47,381 bases of DNA. Source: Acidocella sp. (GTDB lineage Bacteria > Pseudomonadota > Alphaproteobacteria > Acetobacterales > Acetobacteraceae). The notes beneath the pieces are model-generated. The model saw only the letters and a program-made list of their open reading frames with translations, did not search any database and had not been told where the DNA came from. A program made the translations under genes and the position numbers. The stretch's first letter is position 1, and every line of letters starts with the position of its first letter. Location of the stretch: positions 1 to 47,381 of the forward strand of contig JAMFRU010000019.1 of the NCBI GenBank assembly GCA_026224875.1. The letters run 5' to 3'. Below, piece after piece: positions 25,831 through 33,473 of the stretch.

Positions 25831-26066
25831 TTGAAGCTGGCGGGCTCCACGGGCGCTTTATCGCGCGCGACCACGAACTCCACCCCGCCGAAATCCTGGC
25901 CGATTTGCGCCAGCAGCGTACCCAGCCGCACCGGGGTCTTTGGCCGCACAGCCTCGTCCAATATCGCCCGCACCTCCGCCTCGGTGCTGCGGCCATGGTG
26001 GGCGGCGCGTACGCGCAATGCGTGATGTGTCTCCGCCGATAGATTGCGCACATTCAAGGCCGGCAT
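25827..26066 (-). CDS. FitA/VapB-like antitoxin
   Basis: This 79-residue protein has an N-terminal ribbon-helix-helix (MPALNVRNLSAETHHALRVR, RSTEAEVRAILDEAV) of the FitA type and a C-terminal toxin-binding tail. The start is ATG 26066; in-frame codons further upstream lie in the operator and are unlikely to be used. It represses its own promoter, most likely through the two palindromes just upstream. Confidence 0.88.
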   Translation of the reverse strand: MPALNVRNLSAETHHALRVRAAHHGRSTEAEVRAILDEAVRPKTPVRLGTLLAQIGQDFGGVEFVVARDKAPVEPASFK

Positions 26067-26067
26067 G

Positions 26068-26124
26068 ATGATAGCCCTGGTTGAGAGTGCTATCATTGGT
26101 ATCATATTTTCACATATGATACCA
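26068..26124. promoter_or_regulatory. Double-palindrome operator of the FitA/PIN module
   Basis: Two perfect inverted repeats stand side by side. One is ATGATAGC/GCTATCAT (26068-26075, 26089-26096). The other is TGGTATCATAT/ATATGATACCA (26097-26107, 26114-26124, 6-base spacer). They start 1 base upstream of the antitoxin ATG and lie between it and the convergent lipoprotein gene end. FitA-type proteins bind such paired sites as tetramers. Confidence 0.65.
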
Positions 26125-26142
26125 GCCTTGTCGTCAGCCGCC

Positions 26143-27009
26143 CTATTTCTTCTTCTTGAGTATCTCGTTCTGCACCACGGTGGTGATGCCCTGTGCGGCC
26201 TCGCTGCCCGCTGCCGCCGCGACATCGCCCCAGTAGGGGTTGATATCCGTGGGGTTGAGGTCGTGGATCTGTGTTACTTGGCCGACGATGCGGTTGTTGC
26301 TGTCGCGCACCACCCAGTCTAGCTCTACCTGGATTTGGCCTTGCGGCCCTGGGGTTGTTTTGATTTTACCGATGACGGTGAAATCCGCTTGCGCGGCGGT
26401 TTTTGCCAGCTCCAGATTTGGCCCCGGCAGGTTGCGCTCGATGTTCAGTGGCAGTGACGTATCGCCATCGCCAGGCGCGCCGGTCACGGTGCCCATGAAC
26501 ACTTTTGGCACACGGTTTTCCAGCGAGTCCGGGTTGCTCTGCTGGATTTGCGCGTTGATCGTCGTCATCAGCGCGGTCAGCGTCGGCGCATCGGCGTTGG
26601 CGGCGGTTTGCAATGTTGCGGCATCACCATTGGACCAGCCCGCGGCCGGCACTGGTGCGCCGGTTTGGTGGCCGTAGATTTTGCCGTCCGGGCCGGTGAT
26701 CACGTAGGCGGGGACGATTTTCGCACCGTTCAGGCTGGCGGAAATGCCGAGCTGCCAATTGCCTTTGGCGGACGGTGCGGCGACGCTCGGCACGTCATGC
26801 TCGGCCAGCTGGGCGGCTAGATCATGCGCGTATAAAGCAGCGGATTTATCGTCCAGCAATGCGGTTTTGGGCGTGGGCAGCATCAGCACCGGGGCAGGGG
26901 GGAGGGAGAGTTTTGCCGCTTCCGGGCTGCCGGGATTGCCATAGAACGGCTGCGGCAGCGTGCCGCATGCGGCGAGCGTCAGGGGTAGGAGGAGGAGCAG
27001 ATATTTCAT
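26143..27009 (-). CDS. Predicted lipoprotein of unknown function
   Basis: This 288-residue protein has a lipoprotein signal (MKYLLLLLPLTLAACG; lipobox LAAC). The mature part has no domain I recognise with certainty. It contains a Pro/Ala-rich start, then alternating beta-type segments (QADFTVIGKIKTTPGPQGQI, ELDWVVRDSNNRIVGQVTQI) and ends in a Lys run. It is last in the operon with lgt, whose product would modify it, and overlaps pgeF by ATGA (27006-27009). Likely outer-membrane attached. Confidence 0.8.
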   Translation of the reverse strand: MKYLLLLLPLTLAACGTLPQPFYGNPGSPEAAKLSLPPAPVLMLPTPKTALLDDKSAALYAHDLAAQLAEHDVPSVAAPSAKGNWQLGISASLNGAKIVPAYVITGPDGKIYGHQTGAPVPAAGWSNGDAATLQTAANADAPTLTALMTTINAQIQQSNPDSLENRVPKVFMGTVTGAPGDGDTSLPLNIERNLPGPNLELAKTAAQADFTVIGKIKTTPGPQGQIQVELDWVVRDSNNRIVGQVTQIHDLNPTDINPYWGDVAAAAGSEAAQGITTVVQNEILKKKK

Positions 27010-27740
27010 GTCCGTATCACCGAAATCTGATGCCCCAAAGCTGTTTCTCCGCGCAATGTGCGGCGCCGGTGCGAGAAAAATTCCTGCTCCAGCGCGCAAG
27101 TGTCCAAACCTAGTGATTCCGCTTGCGTGCCTGCTGCTTCCAGCCGCGCCAGACAGTAGCCTGGCAGATCGAACCACCAATGCCCAGCCCGGCCGGGGGT
27201 GAAGAATCTCGCACCCAGGTTCCCGGCGGCCAGCACGGCATCGCGCATGTCGGCACCCACCTCGTAGCTGGCTTGCTGGATGCAGGGGCCGATGACGGCG
27301 TGGATTTGTGCCGCCCCCAGCGTGCGCATGGCGGCGATGGTGGCTTCCAGAACGCCCGCCACGGCGCCGCGCCAGCCGGCATGGGCGGCACCGGCGATGC
27401 CGTCGGCATAGAACAGCACGGGGGCGCAATCGGCGGTGATTACGCCCAGACCGAGCCCTGGCACATTGCTCACCAGCGCATCGGCGGCGGGGCCCGCACC
27501 TTCGGGCCAGGGCTCGCGCACTACCGCTACTTCGATGCCATGCACCTGTTTGCAGCCCAGCAATTTGTCCCGATCCACCCCAAGCTCCCGCGCCACGCGC
27601 GCGCGGTTTTCGCGCACATTGTTAGGGTCATCGGAGGTGAAACTGCAGTTCAAACTCTCGTAGGCGCCGGTGGAAACTCCGCCGTTGCGGGTGAAAAACC
27701 GGTGCGGGGCGGCGAGGGCAGGGCTGGTGTAGATGCTCAT
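27006..27740 (-). CDS. pgeF: Laccase-domain purine nucleoside phosphorylase/peptidoglycan editing factor
   Basis: This 244-residue protein of the YfiH/PgeF family shows RFFTRNGGVSTGAYESLN, the metal-site motifs CKQVHG and TADCAPVLFY, and GAAHAGWRGAVAGV and IGPCIQQASYEV. PgeF removes wrongly inserted serine from peptidoglycan precursors, and related enzymes act on purine nucleosides. The start is ATG 27740, with ATGA shared with the midA stop; longer starts lie inside midA. It is in the lgt operon, close to other envelope genes. Confidence 0.92.
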   Translation of the reverse strand: MSIYTSPALAAPHRFFTRNGGVSTGAYESLNCSFTSDDPNNVRENRARVARELGVDRDKLLGCKQVHGIEVAVVREPWPEGAGPAADALVSNVPGLGLGVITADCAPVLFYADGIAGAAHAGWRGAVAGVLEATIAAMRTLGAAQIHAVIGPCIQQASYEVGADMRDAVLAAGNLGARFFTPGRAGHWWFDLPGYCLARLEAAGTQAESLGLDTCALEQEFFSHRRRTLRGETALGHQISVIRT

Positions 27741-28657
27741 GCGAACCCCGGTAAGATTGGAAGGTTTTTGGGGCAAACGGCGAGCACTTTGAACAGGCTG
27801 CCCATGGCCTCGGGTGCTGTCAGCCGCTGTACCGCCAGTTTCAGGTCATCGGCTTTAGAGGGGTGTTTTTGTGCCAGCACATCGCTGCGCTGGTACAGGC
27901 CCAAGGCCGTGAGAAACGCATTTTGCTTTATGGGCCCTTGAGCATGCACCGCGCGGGCGATGGCGGCAAAATCCACATGCGCGGTCAAATCCGCCTCGCC
28001 TGGTGCATCGAGCGGATCGGCATATTTGCCTGCCCGTATTGCCTGCACGCTTTCTCCCGTGGCACTCGCCATCGGTCCGTAATCGATGAACAACCCAACC
28101 CCGCCGCGTGCCGCCAATGCGTGTACAAATTCCAGTGCCGCTTCATTCACCTCACGAACGGAGCCAACTGGATCGTCCGGCAAATCGTAATCGGCAGCCA
28201 GTTCCACGTAAGCGTGATTTTCCACATAGCGCTCCATCCACCCCGTTTCGCGGCGGATAAATTGCCGCACGGGCAGCGCATCCAGAAACTCATTGGCCAG
28301 CAAAATCACTGGCCCGTCCGGCAGACTTTCTAAATTCTCATGCCATTGCGCATGTGGTACGCGTATCGCCTGTTCAGCCCGTAGCTGGGGCGAGGTCTCG
28401 ATGAAATGCACTGAAGGGGCCATCCATACCCGCAGCGCATCGGCCAGCATCACCCCGCGTCCGCCACCGGCTTCCACCAGTAATACATCGGTGGGCGAGC
28501 CCAGCATCTGCCACACCACTTTGGCCCAGGCGCCGAGTAGCTCGCCAAACACCTGAGTCAATTCTGGTGCCGTCACAAAATCGGAGCCAAATTTCTGGTC
28601 CGCATAATACGCGGCATTTGCGCGGGCCATGAACATGTCGAACCGCTCAGGCGGCAC
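27737..28657 (-). CDS. MidA/NDUFAF7-type protein arginine methyltransferase
   Basis: This protein of about 306 residues belongs to the SAM-dependent methyltransferase family PF02636. Visible motifs are ANAAYYAD, SDFVTAPELTQVFGELLGAW, the SAM loop LLVEAGGGRGVMLADALR, LANEFLDALPV and FIDYGP. In mitochondria the relative NDUFAF7 methylates a complex I subunit; the bacterial substrate is unproven. The start is unsure: GTG 28657 (used here), ATG 28636 or TTG 28693 are all in frame. The N-terminus is short for the family. It overlaps lgt in the operon. Confidence 0.85.
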   Translation of the reverse strand: MPPERFDMFMARANAAYYADQKFGSDFVTAPELTQVFGELLGAWAKVVWQMLGSPTDVLLVEAGGGRGVMLADALRVWMAPSVHFIETSPQLRAEQAIRVPHAQWHENLESLPDGPVILLANEFLDALPVRQFIRRETGWMERYVENHAYVELAADYDLPDDPVGSVREVNEAALEFVHALAARGGVGLFIDYGPMASATGESVQAIRAGKYADPLDAPGEADLTAHVDFAAIARAVHAQGPIKQNAFLTALGLYQRSDVLAQKHPSKADDLKLAVQRLTAPEAMGSLFKVLAVCPKNLPILPGFA

Positions 28658-29525
28658 GGGGCGCCCGCCAGGTTGCGTAGGCCGCCAGCCCAAGCCCGGC
28701 CGCCAGTAGGGGGAGCGAGAGGATCTGCCCCATGGTGGTACCGAAGGCCAGAAAATTCAGAAATGTGTCCGGCTGCCGGAAGCACTCGCTGAAAATGCGC
28801 GCGATGCTGTAAAGGGTTAAAAATATCCCGGTCAACAGACCGGCCCGCTGCCGCAGCGCATCCGACCGGACGGCGAGGATCATAACCAGGAACAGCAGCG
28901 CCCCCTCGGTTGCCGCCTCAATAAGTTCAGACGGGTAACGGGGCAGATTGCTACCGGATTCGGGATAGATAATCAGCAGAGGAAACCAATTTGCTTCCGC
29001 CACGCGGCCCCAGAGTTCACCATTGATGAAGTTGGCGCAACGCCCAAGGCAAAGCCCGATCGGCACGCAGACCGAGATGCGGTCGGCGAAGCGCAGCATG
29101 TTGATATTATTTTTTTGGCAGAACCAGATGATCGCAATAGACACGCCGATGAATCCGCCATGCGAGCTCATGCCCCCACGCCATACAGCGATGATATCAA
29201 TGGGATGTGTGAGCAGCTGTCCCAATGATTCCTGGTACAGCTGGTAAAACAGCAGATAGCCGATGCGGCCGCCCAGAAGAACGCCCAATACGGCCCAGGT
29301 GAGAAAATCATCGACTTGCTGCGTTGTCGCGGCAACGGGAGGCAAAGCGGCGAGGCGGCGCGCCAACCACCAGCCGAGCAGCAGCCCCGTCATATAAGCA
29401 AGACCATAATATTTTAGGCCGAGGGGGCCGATGACGAAGCCCGTGAACAGCAGGTGAAATGGCGGGATCATGAAAAGGGACGAGCTGATATGCAGGTCCT
29501 GAAAATTGAGAATAATCGGGCTCAT
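28647..29525 (-). CDS. lgt: Prolipoprotein diacylglyceryl transferase
   Basis: This 292-residue protein has about seven membrane segments with the Lgt motifs YYGLAYMTGLL, GGRIGYLLFY, WRGGMSSHGGFIG (catalytic His region) and GRCANFINGELWGR (signature). It attaches diacylglycerol from phosphatidylglycerol to the lipobox Cys of prolipoproteins, the first step completed later by Lnt (lnt lies at 6344-7786). The start ATG at 29525 overlaps the hldD stop by ATGA. A start at 29471 is possible but less coupled. Confidence 0.95.
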   Translation of the reverse strand: MSPIILNFQDLHISSSLFMIPPFHLLFTGFVIGPLGLKYYGLAYMTGLLLGWWLARRLAALPPVAATTQQVDDFLTWAVLGVLLGGRIGYLLFYQLYQESLGQLLTHPIDIIAVWRGGMSSHGGFIGVSIAIIWFCQKNNINMLRFADRISVCVPIGLCLGRCANFINGELWGRVAEANWFPLLIIYPESGSNLPRYPSELIEAATEGALLFLVMILAVRSDALRQRAGLLTGIFLTLYSIARIFSECFRQPDTFLNFLAFGTTMGQILSLPLLAAGLGLAAYATWRAPRAA

Positions 29526-30505
29526 CGGTACGGGTCCGCCTGCAGCAGCTGGCTCTTCACATAGGCATTTATGCCCTGCTCAAGCGTGAGGAATTTGTTG
29601 TTGAAGCCGATGGCGCGGAAGCGCACCATCTTGGCCTCGGTGAACGATTGGTACTGGCCGCGCAGGCTTTCCGGCATGTCGATATACTCGATCTGTTCGG
29701 GCACACCGTTGGCGGTACATACCGCGCGGGCGAGGTCCGCATAGGAGCGCGCGACACCGGTGCCGAGGTTGAAAATACCCGCCAGATGCGGTGCGCTGAG
29801 TAAAAATTTCAGAGCCGCCACCACGTCGTCGACATGGATGAAATCGCGTTTCTGGGCGCCATCGGCAATCTCCGCACGGTCGGATTTGAACAGCCTCACC
29901 GGCCCGCCTGAGGCCAGCTCGTCATGCTTGACCTTCACCACGGAGATCATCTTGCCCTTGTGATATTCATTGGGGCCGTAGACGTTGAAGAATTTCACCC
30001 CGGCCCATTGCGGCGGCACGGGGGCGCAGCCTGCGGCCTGCTGGGCCACCCAGAGGTCGAACGCATGCTTGCTCCAGCCGTACAGGTTGAGCGGCTTGAG
30101 CTTACGCAGGGCTGGCAGCGACATGTCATCGTCGAAGCCCGCCGCGCCATCGCCATAGGTGGCGGCAGAGGAGGCGTAGATGAAGCGTACCCGGGACTGG
30201 GCGCAAAAATTCCAGAGTTTCTGGCTGAGGGTGACGTTATTATGCCAGACCTGATCGCCGTCGCGCGCCGTGGTCTCGGAAATGGCGCCGAGATGCACGA
30301 TGCAGGTGATCTTCATATCCTGCGCCAGGTAATCCTCCAGCGCCTCCGGGCGGATGATGGCCGCTGGTGGGTGGTGCAGAAAATTGCGCCATTTCTGGCC
30401 CTCAGCACCCAGCCAGTCGCAAATAACGACCTCCTGCCCCTCGGCCACCAGTGCCGCATGCAGATTAGACCCGATAAAACCCGCGCCACCCGTGACCAGT
30501 ATCAT
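29522..30505 (-). CDS. hldD: ADP-L-glycero-D-manno-heptose 6-epimerase
   Basis: This 327-residue SDR-family enzyme starts MILVTGGAGFIGSNL (ATG 30505). It has the catalytic YASSAATYG and YGWSK (Tyr-x3-Lys), GVKFFNVYGPNEYHKG and QKRDFIHVDDVV, all typical of HldD. It epimerises ADP-D-glycero-heptose for the LPS inner core, so the organism should make a heptose-containing LPS. The frame is open for another 70 codons upstream over ubiK but those are not real. First gene of the lgt operon, divergent from ubiK by 46 bases. Confidence 0.92.
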   Translation of the reverse strand: MILVTGGAGFIGSNLHAALVAEGQEVVICDWLGAEGQKWRNFLHHPPAAIIRPEALEDYLAQDMKITCIVHLGAISETTARDGDQVWHNNVTLSQKLWNFCAQSRVRFIYASSAATYGDGAAGFDDDMSLPALRKLKPLNLYGWSKHAFDLWVAQQAAGCAPVPPQWAGVKFFNVYGPNEYHKGKMISVVKVKHDELASGGPVRLFKSDRAEIADGAQKRDFIHVDDVVAALKFLLSAPHLAGIFNLGTGVARSYADLARAVCTANGVPEQIEYIDMPESLRGQYQSFTEAKMVRFRAIGFNNKFLTLEQGINAYVKSQLLQADPYR

Positions 30506-30551
30506 GCGCCGGGTTATATGGAGTTGCATCACTTCAGAGAAGGCCCTGCTC

Positions 30552-30818
30552 ATGACCGATCGCCCGAAATTTTTCGATGACCTGGCCGGTGTGGCCGGTG
30601 GCGCCATTTCCGTGCTTGCCGGCTTGCGCGAGGAGCTGGCTTCCATGACCAAAGCGCGGGTGGAAGAGGGCCTGCGCCGGCTCGACCTTGTGAAGCGCGA
30701 GGAGTTCGAGGCCATGGCGGAACTCGCGCGACGCGCGAAAGCGGAAGTTGAGGCGCTGGAGGCGCGCGTTGCGGCGCTGGAAGCAAAACCCGCTGAAACA
30801 ACCAGGCATTCTGTATAG
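30552..30818 (+). CDS. ubiK: UbiK-like ubiquinone biosynthesis accessory factor (BMFP family)
   Basis: This 88-residue protein belongs to the BMFP/YqiC family. It has an N-terminal amphipathic helix (KFFDDLAGVAGGAISVLAG) and a C-terminal coiled coil with KREEFEAMAELARRAK and VEALEARVAALEAK. It forms trimers and helps the Ubi complex make ubiquinone, the electron acceptor of the SDH encoded nearby. The start is ATG 30552, divergent from hldD. Confidence 0.85.
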   Translation: MTDRPKFFDDLAGVAGGAISVLAGLREELASMTKARVEEGLRRLDLVKREEFEAMAELARRAKAEVEALEARVAALEAKPAETTRHSV

Positions 30819-30995
30819 TTTGCTGCAAATCCAAATGAAGAAACAGTTAGCCCACATATGGTGATAACGCAGATGTGAGTTGCGGAACTCGCCTTTACGG
30901 GGAATTAAGGTTGAAGCTAGGGGAACCTGGACTAAAGTATATACCTTGATGTTTGCGCATAACGGGCGGTGTTTGACTGCCGCCGGAGATACTGA

Positions 30996-31244
30996 ATGCA
31001 AAGCACGATGATTCTGCGTCCCTGGGCCGGGGCACGCGCACAGGGCCGTACAGGCATTGCCGCTTTATTGTTCTTTATGCAGGTCAGCCTTGTGCTATGG
31101 CCCGCGGCCGTGCGTGTGGCTTTCCGCATGGACCAGGAACGGCAGAAACTGGCGCTGCTGAAGGAGCTTGCGGCCCTGCACGCCATGGTGCTTCCCGAGA
31201 AACATTTTCAGCCGGGCGACCAGCGGTTGGAGCGCGTTTCCTGA
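30996..31244 (+). CDS. Small one-TM protein, paralogue A
   Basis: This 82-residue protein has one hydrophobic helix (about residues 20-42, ending in WPAAVRVAF) followed by a charged segment (RQKLALLKELAALHAM). It is clearly related to the gene at 31570: both have a G-x-I-A-x-L-L-x-Q-S-x-W-P-x-A-x-R-x-A core and then a Leu-rich helix. I do not recognise the family. It has its own AT-rich upstream region. A start at ATG 31008 (5th codon) is also possible. Confidence 0.6.
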   Translation: MQSTMILRPWAGARAQGRTGIAALLFFMQVSLVLWPAAVRVAFRMDQERQKLALLKELAALHAMVLPEKHFQPGDQRLERVS

Positions 31245-31569
31245 TAAATACCCGCTTTCCTGATAAAAATCCGCGCCGGTTCGATGGCGGGGTTTGTAAA
31301 TAATAATTTAGGTTTGAGCGAAAACCTTCCCGGAAAATCTTCCCGAGATTGCCGTTTTGCGGCTGGTTGGTCTGGTTGATTTTCCTTGTTAAACAAGGCT
31401 TTGGGGGTGGGTTTTAACGTCACGATTTAGTGATTTACTCAAGCAAATGTTTAAAAAATGAGACGCGGCGCTGGTCCGTTCGGTTTTTGTAGTTTCGTAG
31501 TGAAAACGTATGATTTTGCTTAATAGTTCCGCAGGGTAATATTCCTTGACGGAAAGTTAAAGGGCAGAC
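31245..31569. promoter_or_regulatory. 325-bp AT-rich spacer between the paired small genes
   Basis: No gene is seen. It holds a direct repeat of CTTCCCG (31326-31332, 31339-31345) and a palindrome CCTTGTT-A-AACAAGG (31384-31398), followed by AT-rich sequence that could hold the promoter of the second small gene. A transcribed leader or small RNA is possible but not supported by more. Confidence 0.35.
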
Positions 31570-31848
31570 ATGGTGACCGTATCACTTAGGGTTAATGCCA
31601 TGAGCTCACTGAAACTGGCAAAGATTTTCCCCGGCGTCGCGTTGTTTGCGGATGGCCGTCCGGTGGCTGGATGTATCGCTTTCCTGTTGCAGGCCAGCAT
31701 CATCTTCTGGCCCATCGCTTCGCGCTGGGCCTATGTCTCGCATGAGCGCTCAGGCATCGAGCGGCTGTTGGGCGAGCTGTCCGAGACCAACCGGCTGACG
31801 GTTGACCCCTACGGCGCCACGCCGAAGAAGTTCCGCCAGCTCGCCTGA
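31570..31848 (+). CDS. Small one-TM protein, paralogue B
   Basis: This 92-residue protein has a hydrophobic helix (about residues 32-54, CIAFLLQASIIFWPIASRW) followed by a charged tail with GIERLLGELSETNRL. It matches the gene at 30996 in core and layout, so the two arose by duplication. The start may be ATG 31570 or 31600 (MSSLKLAKIFPG). The family is unknown to me. Its stop lies 6 bases before the methyltransferase start, so it is cotranscribed with that gene. Confidence 0.6.
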   Translation: MVTVSLRVNAMSSLKLAKIFPGVALFADGRPVAGCIAFLLQASIIFWPIASRWAYVSHERSGIERLLGELSETNRLTVDPYGATPKKFRQLA

Positions 31849-31854
31849 GCCTGC

Positions 31855-32550
31855 GTGGTTGACGAGGCGGCCGCATTCGTTCTGGCCAATACAATTTTGG
31901 GAGCCTCGGTGTTACAGCCGGGGCTCAAATTATATCTGGCCTCCGAGATTACCCCGCTGTGGCTGGCGACCGAGGCGTTTCTGCAATCTCATAATATGGC
32001 GCCACCGTTCTGGGCCTTCGCCTGGCCTGGGGGTGAGGCGCTGGCGCATTATATTGCCGATCACCCAGAACTTGTGCGCGGCAAACGCGTGCTGGATTTT
32101 GCGGCCGGCGGCGGCATCGCTGGCTTGGCTTGTGCCGCCGCCGGTGCGGCTTTTGTCGAGGCCGCGGAGATCGATTCGCTCGCGGTTGCTGCCATAAAGC
32201 TTAATGCAAAAGCCAATCATTTGCGATTGACCCCTCTGCTCGGTGATATTGTCGGCACCCCCTGCCGCTGGGACGTTATTTTATGCGGTGATGTATGTTA
32301 CGAAGAGACAATGACTAGGCATATTATGCCGTGGTTAAGGGCCTGCGCGGTAGACATTCCTGTGATCGTGGCGGACCCTGGCCGCAAATATGCACCCAGC
32401 GAAGGCTTTGAAATGATTTATGAAATTGAGGTTCCGACGAGTCTCGACCTGGAGGATTCCGTAGTCCGCCCGGTGCGGCTGTTGCGTCTGCTGCCACACC
32501 AACCCTACCATTCATCCAGCAGCGTTGACGGCCCCGGGCCCAAGGACTAA
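31855..32550 (+). CDS. ETFB-lysine/protein methyltransferase-like enzyme
   Basis: This 231-residue class I SAM methyltransferase resembles the METTL20 (ETFB lysine methyltransferase) and PrmA-like group: PPFWAFAWPGGEALA, the SAM loop VLDFAAGGGIAGLA, the acidic AEIDSLAV and CGDVCYEETM. The best-known relatives trimethylate the electron-transfer flavoprotein beta subunit. The start is a GTG at 31855, 6 bases after the small paralogue. It sits upstream of the sdh genes; a role in respiration is plausible but inferred. Confidence 0.82.
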   Translation: MVDEAAAFVLANTILGASVLQPGLKLYLASEITPLWLATEAFLQSHNMAPPFWAFAWPGGEALAHYIADHPELVRGKRVLDFAAGGGIAGLACAAAGAAFVEAAEIDSLAVAAIKLNAKANHLRLTPLLGDIVGTPCRWDVILCGDVCYEETMTRHIMPWLRACAVDIPVIVADPGRKYAPSEGFEMIYEIEVPTSLDLEDSVVRPVRLLRLLPHQPYHSSSSVDGPGPKD

Positions 32551-32610
32551 CGCACTGCACAAAATTGCTTAAATGGCTGATTGCTTAGACCGCTGATTGA
32601 AAGGTTTCCG

Positions 32611-33045
32611 ATGAAGGATGTCCGCGAGGCCCTGATGGTAGGGCGCAATTCCGAGGGCAAGCTGGTTCGCCGGCCGCTCTCGCCGCATTTGCAAGCCTAT
32701 AACATGGTCCGCATCTCGTCTGGTCTGTCGATCATGCATCGCATTACCGGTGTGGCCCTGGGCGCTGGTACGCTGCTGTTCACGGCCTGGCTGGTGTGTG
32801 CCGCCGCCGGCGATGGGGCCTTTTCGGTCATCCAGGCGATTTACGCCTCGCCCATCGGGCTGCTGATCCTGTTCGGCTTCACCCTCGCGCTGTTCTTCCA
32901 TTTTTGTAACGGCATCCGGCATCTGGGTTGGGACGCGGGCAAGGGCTTCGACCTGCCCGTCATGCACCGCACCGGCCAGCTGGTGATTGCCGCTACCATC
33001 GTACTTACACTGGCCTTCTGGGTCATTGCCTTTCTGGTCGGGTGA
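32611..33045 (+). CDS. sdhC: Succinate dehydrogenase cytochrome b556 subunit
   Basis: This 144-residue membrane subunit has three helices. RPLSPHLQAYNM, SSGLSIMHRITGVAL and HFCNGIRHLGWD are the SdhC signatures; the last holds the haem-ligand His. The start at ATG 32611 fits the family N-terminus; the frame opens 10 codons earlier. First gene of sdhCDAB. With SdhD it anchors the complex, binds haem b and carries the quinone site. Confidence 0.93.
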   Translation: MKDVREALMVGRNSEGKLVRRPLSPHLQAYNMVRISSGLSIMHRITGVALGAGTLLFTAWLVCAAAGDGAFSVIQAIYASPIGLLILFGFTLALFFHFCNGIRHLGWDAGKGFDLPVMHRTGQLVIAATIVLTLAFWVIAFLVG

Positions 33046-33050
33046 TAGAC

Positions 33051-33458
33051 ATGAGCAAAGAAACCGCCGCCCCCACGATTGATATCCGCCGCTCCGGCCT
33101 TGGCCGCGCGCGTGGTCTGGGTACCGCCAGATCCGGTTCCGCGCATTGGTGGGCCGAGCGCGTCACCTCCGCGGCCCTGCTGCCGCTGGTGCTGTATTTC
33201 GTGGTCTCCGTGCTGGTCCTTAAAGGGGCCGACCACGCGCAAATGGCCGCCTACATGGCCGAGCCCTGGAACACCGTGTTGTACATCGCCCTTATCGCGG
33301 CGCTGTTCTACCATCTCGACATGGGCATGCAGGCGGTCATCGAGGATTATGTCCGCAAGGATGCCCAGCGCATCGTTCTGCTCCTCGTGGTGAAGGGTGG
33401 CATTGTCATCCTGGCGCTGGCCAGCCTCATCTCCGTCCTTAAACTCGCTTTTTCGTAA
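33051..33458 (+). CDS. sdhD: Succinate dehydrogenase hydrophobic anchor subunit
   Basis: This 135-residue subunit has three membrane helices. GTARSGSAHWWAERVTSAAL and FYHLDMGMQAVIEDYV are typical of alphaproteobacterial SdhD and include the second haem-ligand His and quinone-site residues. The ATG at 33051 is 5 bases after the sdhC stop. The frame is open upstream but overlaps sdhC. Confidence 0.93.
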   Translation: MSKETAAPTIDIRRSGLGRARGLGTARSGSAHWWAERVTSAALLPLVLYFVVSVLVLKGADHAQMAAYMAEPWNTVLYIALIAALFYHLDMGMQAVIEDYVRKDAQRIVLLLVVKGGIVILALASLISVLKLAFS

Positions 33459-33473
33459 CGGAATTTTTCGAAT

